A stretch of DNA of 64,000 nucleotides from Trichomonas vaginalis G3 (lineage: Eukaryota > Parabasalia > Trichomonadida > Trichomonadidae): the NCBI RefSeq assembly GCF_026262505.1, contig NC_067207.1:26876082-26940081 (forward strand), written 5' to 3'. Position numbers and translations under genes: made by a program. Under the pieces are notes generated by a model. That model did not search any database. It saw only the letters and a program-made list of their open reading frames with translations, and was not told the DNA's origin. Shown here in pieces: positions 61,516-64,000 of the stretch (position 1 is its first letter; each line of letters opens with the position of its first letter).

Positions 61516-64000
61516 ATGCCACGTAAGCTACGTAAGAATATACGTAAGAGGAAGAGAGCATTGAAACATCCAATAGTAAAACTGACACCACAACAACAGT
61601 TGCAACAACAAATAATGAATGACCCCACTATGTTGCAACAAATGTCAAGCAACCCTATGCTTTTAAACCGAGTTGTTGGTGCACAGAGTGGAGGTTTAAG
61701 AGCGGCACTTTTAGCGAAAATGGCAGGCTATGGTGGAGCTGCAGACGGAACAGCTTATAACCCTCAAAGTCAAATGAATTTGAGTTCACTCAAAAATCAA
61801 ATAACAGATGTCAAAAAGTCAAACATAGACATACAGAAGCAAATAAGTGAAAACGAAAAGAAACTAGAATATGACAGACACACAAAGAAACTCAATGAGT
61901 TAAACGTAGAGAAAAAGAAGAAAGAAGAACAACTGAAAGAACTAAGTACAGAGGAATATGCGAAAAAAGTGTCAGAAAAAGCAGCAGAAGTAGCAAAAAT
62001 GGAACAAGATGTTATAAATTTGAAAAACCATACTACTCAATATAAAATACTGAAAGATGAAGAGATAAAACAAAAAGCCCTGAAGACATATATGGATAGC
62101 GATGAGTATAAAAAAGAAGTTGAAGCAAATGTAAAGGCAGAAAAACTTTTACAGTTGCAAAACCAAACCGTACAGTATGAAAACTTAGCACAAGAAAGTA
62201 AAAATAACGACGCAGCCATGCAAAAGGCAATGAAAAGCGCAGAATATATAAAAGCTAACAATGACTGGTTAGATGCCCAAGCCAACGCTAAAGCAGCCCA
62301 ACTCATAGGGTCAATAAGGACAAAAATACAAGCGGATGAAGATAGTTCAAATGAAGCTTTAACAAATGCTGACTTTAAGAACGCCTTCGAAGCTCTTCAT
62401 AGTAAGGTGAAACAAGTGAACGACTTCTCATCTGGAAAGAAACTGAAGTCTGAAGGTTTCGACAAAGAGTTAAAAGAAGTAGCACAAAATATGACGAAAA
62501 TAACAGATGCAGCAACGAGACAGGCAGTTCAAAGTGCCTATGACGCCGTTAGAGCAACTGTTGTGAAAAGTCAAGAAAAAGAGTTACAACAGACCAAAAC
62601 AGACCTAGTAAATGCTTTCTTAAAAACGAAAAGTCAGGTAGGACATTACGCTGCAGATGGAACATATGTGCCAGCTGGTGGAACTTATATACCACCAAAC
62701 CCTCCAAGAGAAGCACCTGCACCAGGACTACCTAGAACATTTACATCGTCACATGGACACAGACACAGGCATGCACCAAAACCAACACAACAACCAACAG
62801 TTCAAAACCCTGCACAACAACAACAACAACAACCAACACAACAACCAACAGTTCAAAATCCAGCACAACCAACAGTTCAAAACCCTGCACAACAACAACC
62901 ACAAACAGAGCAAGGACATAAAAGAAGTAGAGAACAAGGAAACCAAGAATTCTTAAAAATGCTTAAAGAAGAGTGTGGTTTCCCAGATACTGTTGACTTT
63001 AGTGACAGATATAAAGAAGCTATTGGAAAGTTCAAGGATGGAAATACTGACCCGAACCTATTTAGCTTTATGGCTCAGCACCAAAACGGATATAATCTCA
63101 AACCTGGAAAATACAAGCTCGCTAAGGGATATGATTTAATAGCATATCATCCAAATGACATGGATGAATTTACTCCGAGATATTTGATGTCAGAGCTAAA
63201 TGACAATTCAACTTTCGTCATGAAACGCGTAAAAAATAGAGACGGAACGAAAGAACAAAAGCTTATGAATGCGGATGACGTAGATAGGGAAATTGTTAAA
63301 AACGGTCTCGGAATATATGAAATGCCAGCAGATGAGGTACAAGAAACTCCACAGGAAGAAGTTCAGATACAACCAGACATGGAAGAAATAGTTCAGCAAC
63401 AACAGCTAGAAGAGCCTGAAGGAAACGAACAAGTCCTTCCTTTGGAAACTAACTTCACAGAACTAGATGAAGATTTGGAACAGCCGAAAAATCTTGACCC
63501 TCAACAAGAGCATGAGGTGAATATGGAATCTTTCCAAGAGTCAAAAAAAAATTCAGCTGACATAGTAGAAGAATATCGAAAAATGTTTGCCGACATACAA
63601 AAGACTCCAACACCAGATGAAAATATTCAGCATAGAATGAAAGTACTGAAAGAAAATGTACACAAATACAACAACCCTTTTTACTTACGAGCATTTAACG
63701 TTCAATCTTCGGATGAACTCGGTGAAAATAAAAGGTTAAATTTCAAGAAAACATATAGAAATGAAACATTGTTTAAAGTTCATTCAGAACCTAACCAAGA
63801 TGGAAACAAACCTACTTTTGTTTCTGCAGACGATGGAACTACAATGAGATGGGGTCATAAAGCTAACCCGGATAGGTGGTTCATAAACTTACAACCACAA
63901 TTCCAAGAAGTTGTAGACGCAATGGAAGTCAATGGTGAACAAGATATAGCTGGTATTTTAAGCGCGGCTTTAATGCCATTGAAAGATATGAAACATGCAG
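61516..64000 (+). CDS. Large coiled-coil Maverick protein, 3' end beyond window (>828 aa)
   Basis: ATG 61516 follows TTCACTTAAA. The frame is open to the window end. It has a strongly basic N-terminus (MPRKLRKNIRKRKRALKHP, possible nuclear signal), a Gln/Met-rich part, then ~250 aa of charged helix likely to form coiled coils (QISENEKKLEYDRHTKKLNE), a Pro/Gln/Thr/Asn tract near 62780-62910, and a C-terminal part with globular character (NLFSFMAQHQNGYNLKPGKY; TMRWGHKANPDRWFINL). No family recognised. Its length and mixed domains suggest a structural or DNA-associated virion protein, or a terminal-protein-like factor; this is inference. No frameshift in 828 codons, unlike the first Maverick. 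Confidence 0.75.
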   Translation, partial: MPRKLRKNIRKRKRALKHPIVKLTPQQQLQQQIMNDPTMLQQMSSNPMLLNRVVGAQSGGLRAALLAKMAGYGGAADGTAYNPQSQMNLSSLKNQITDVKKSNIDIQKQISENEKKLEYDRHTKKLNELNVEKKKKEEQLKELSTEEYAKKVSEKAAEVAKMEQDVINLKNHTTQYKILKDEEIKQKALKTYMDSDEYKKEVEANVKAEKLLQLQNQTVQYENLAQESKNNDAAMQKAMKSAEYIKANNDWLDAQANAKAAQLIGSIRTKIQADEDSSNEALTNADFKNAFEALHSKVKQVNDFSSGKKLKSEGFDKELKEVAQNMTKITDAATRQAVQSAYDAVRATVVKSQEKELQQTKTDLVNAFLKTKSQVGHYAADGTYVPAGGTYIPPNPPREAPAPGLPRTFTSSHGHRHRHAPKPTQQPTVQNPAQQQQQQPTQQPTVQNPAQPTVQNPAQQQPQTEQGHKRSREQGNQEFLKMLKEECGFPDTVDFSDRYKEAIGKFKDGNTDPNLFSFMAQHQNGYNLKPGKYKLAKGYDLIAYHPNDMDEFTPRYLMSELNDNSTFVMKRVKNRDGTKEQKLMNADDVDREIVKNGLGIYEMPADEVQETPQEEVQIQPDMEEIVQQQQLEEPEGNEQVLPLETNFTELDEDLEQPKNLDPQQEHEVNMESFQESKKNSADIVEEYRKMFADIQKTPTPDENIQHRMKVLKENVHKYNNPFYLRAFNVQSSDELGENKRLNFKKTYRNETLFKVHSEPNQDGNKPTFVSADDGTTMRWGHKANPDRWFINLQPQFQEVVDAMEVNGEQDIAGILSAALMPLKDMKHA

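Larger units (their letters stand above)
60383..64000 (+). mobile_element. Part of a second Maverick-type element (no terminus seen)
   Basis: The five-unit motif of the first Maverick recurs here five times, and the large gene at 61516 has the base composition and style of Maverick genes, with a zero-gap TTAAAATG start context. No AG-type terminus or inverted repeat is visible next to 60383, so the left side appears truncated or lies elsewhere. Confidence 0.6.

Overview
The window looks like a piece of the nuclear genome of a trichomonad protist, most likely Trichomonas vaginalis. It is AT-rich and intron-less, with short intergenic spaces around host genes. It carries a Maverick/Polinton element, several Mutator-like (MULE) transposons, and ankyrin-repeat proteins with the N-terminal region typical of T. 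vaginalis. I assigned the organism from recalled family features, not from a database search.

Layout. (1) 1-25471 is a three-level nest of mobile elements. MULE A (left end outside the window) is split by MULE B (52-23895, 9-bp target duplication). MULE B is split inside its transposase gene by a 21.7-kb Maverick (1821-23492, 5-bp duplication, ~683-bp terminal inverted repeats). The Maverick has protein-primed DNA polymerase B, a retroviral-like integrase, a packaging ATPase, a major capsid protein, a minor-capsid candidate, a KilA-N protein, and a collagen/phage-tail-like fibre gene. Many of its genes carry single-base frameshifts. (2) 25758-27012 is a foldback element. (3) 27232-29398 is MULE C with an intact 480-aa transposase, inserted just upstream of a host RNA-binding protein gene. 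(4) 29443-35257 is a host gene island: two-RRM protein, GRAM-domain membrane protein, DNA primase small subunit, Nudix hydrolase. (5) 35258-40053 has no credible gene but holds a ~110-bp tandem repeat and an array of long hairpins. (6) 40054-41481 is an ankyrin gene with three in-frame stops. (7) 42170-58866 is a ~16.7-kb imperfect palindrome with four related ankyrin genes and two copies of a tail-anchored membrane protein gene. (8) 58876-60127 is a second foldback copy, followed by an 83-base poly-A run. (9) From 60383 to the window end is part of a different Maverick-type element: a repeat-rich control region, then the start of a very large gene that runs off the window.

How parts relate. 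Maverick genes supply replication (POLB), integration (INT) and virion assembly (ATPase, MCP, minor capsid, fibre). The best candidate for an undescribed system is a structured DNA motif found nine times in the two Maverick-type regions. It has two direct copies of a short unit (8-bp period), then three inverted copies (12-bp period), behind a conserved A/T-rich leader. The unit's sequence changes from site to site, but the five copies within a site mostly change together. In both elements it lies near 22-25-bp palindromic or inverted tandem arrays.

Caution. Many breaks are one-base indels, several in homopolymers, so some pseudogenes may be assembly errors rather than true decay.
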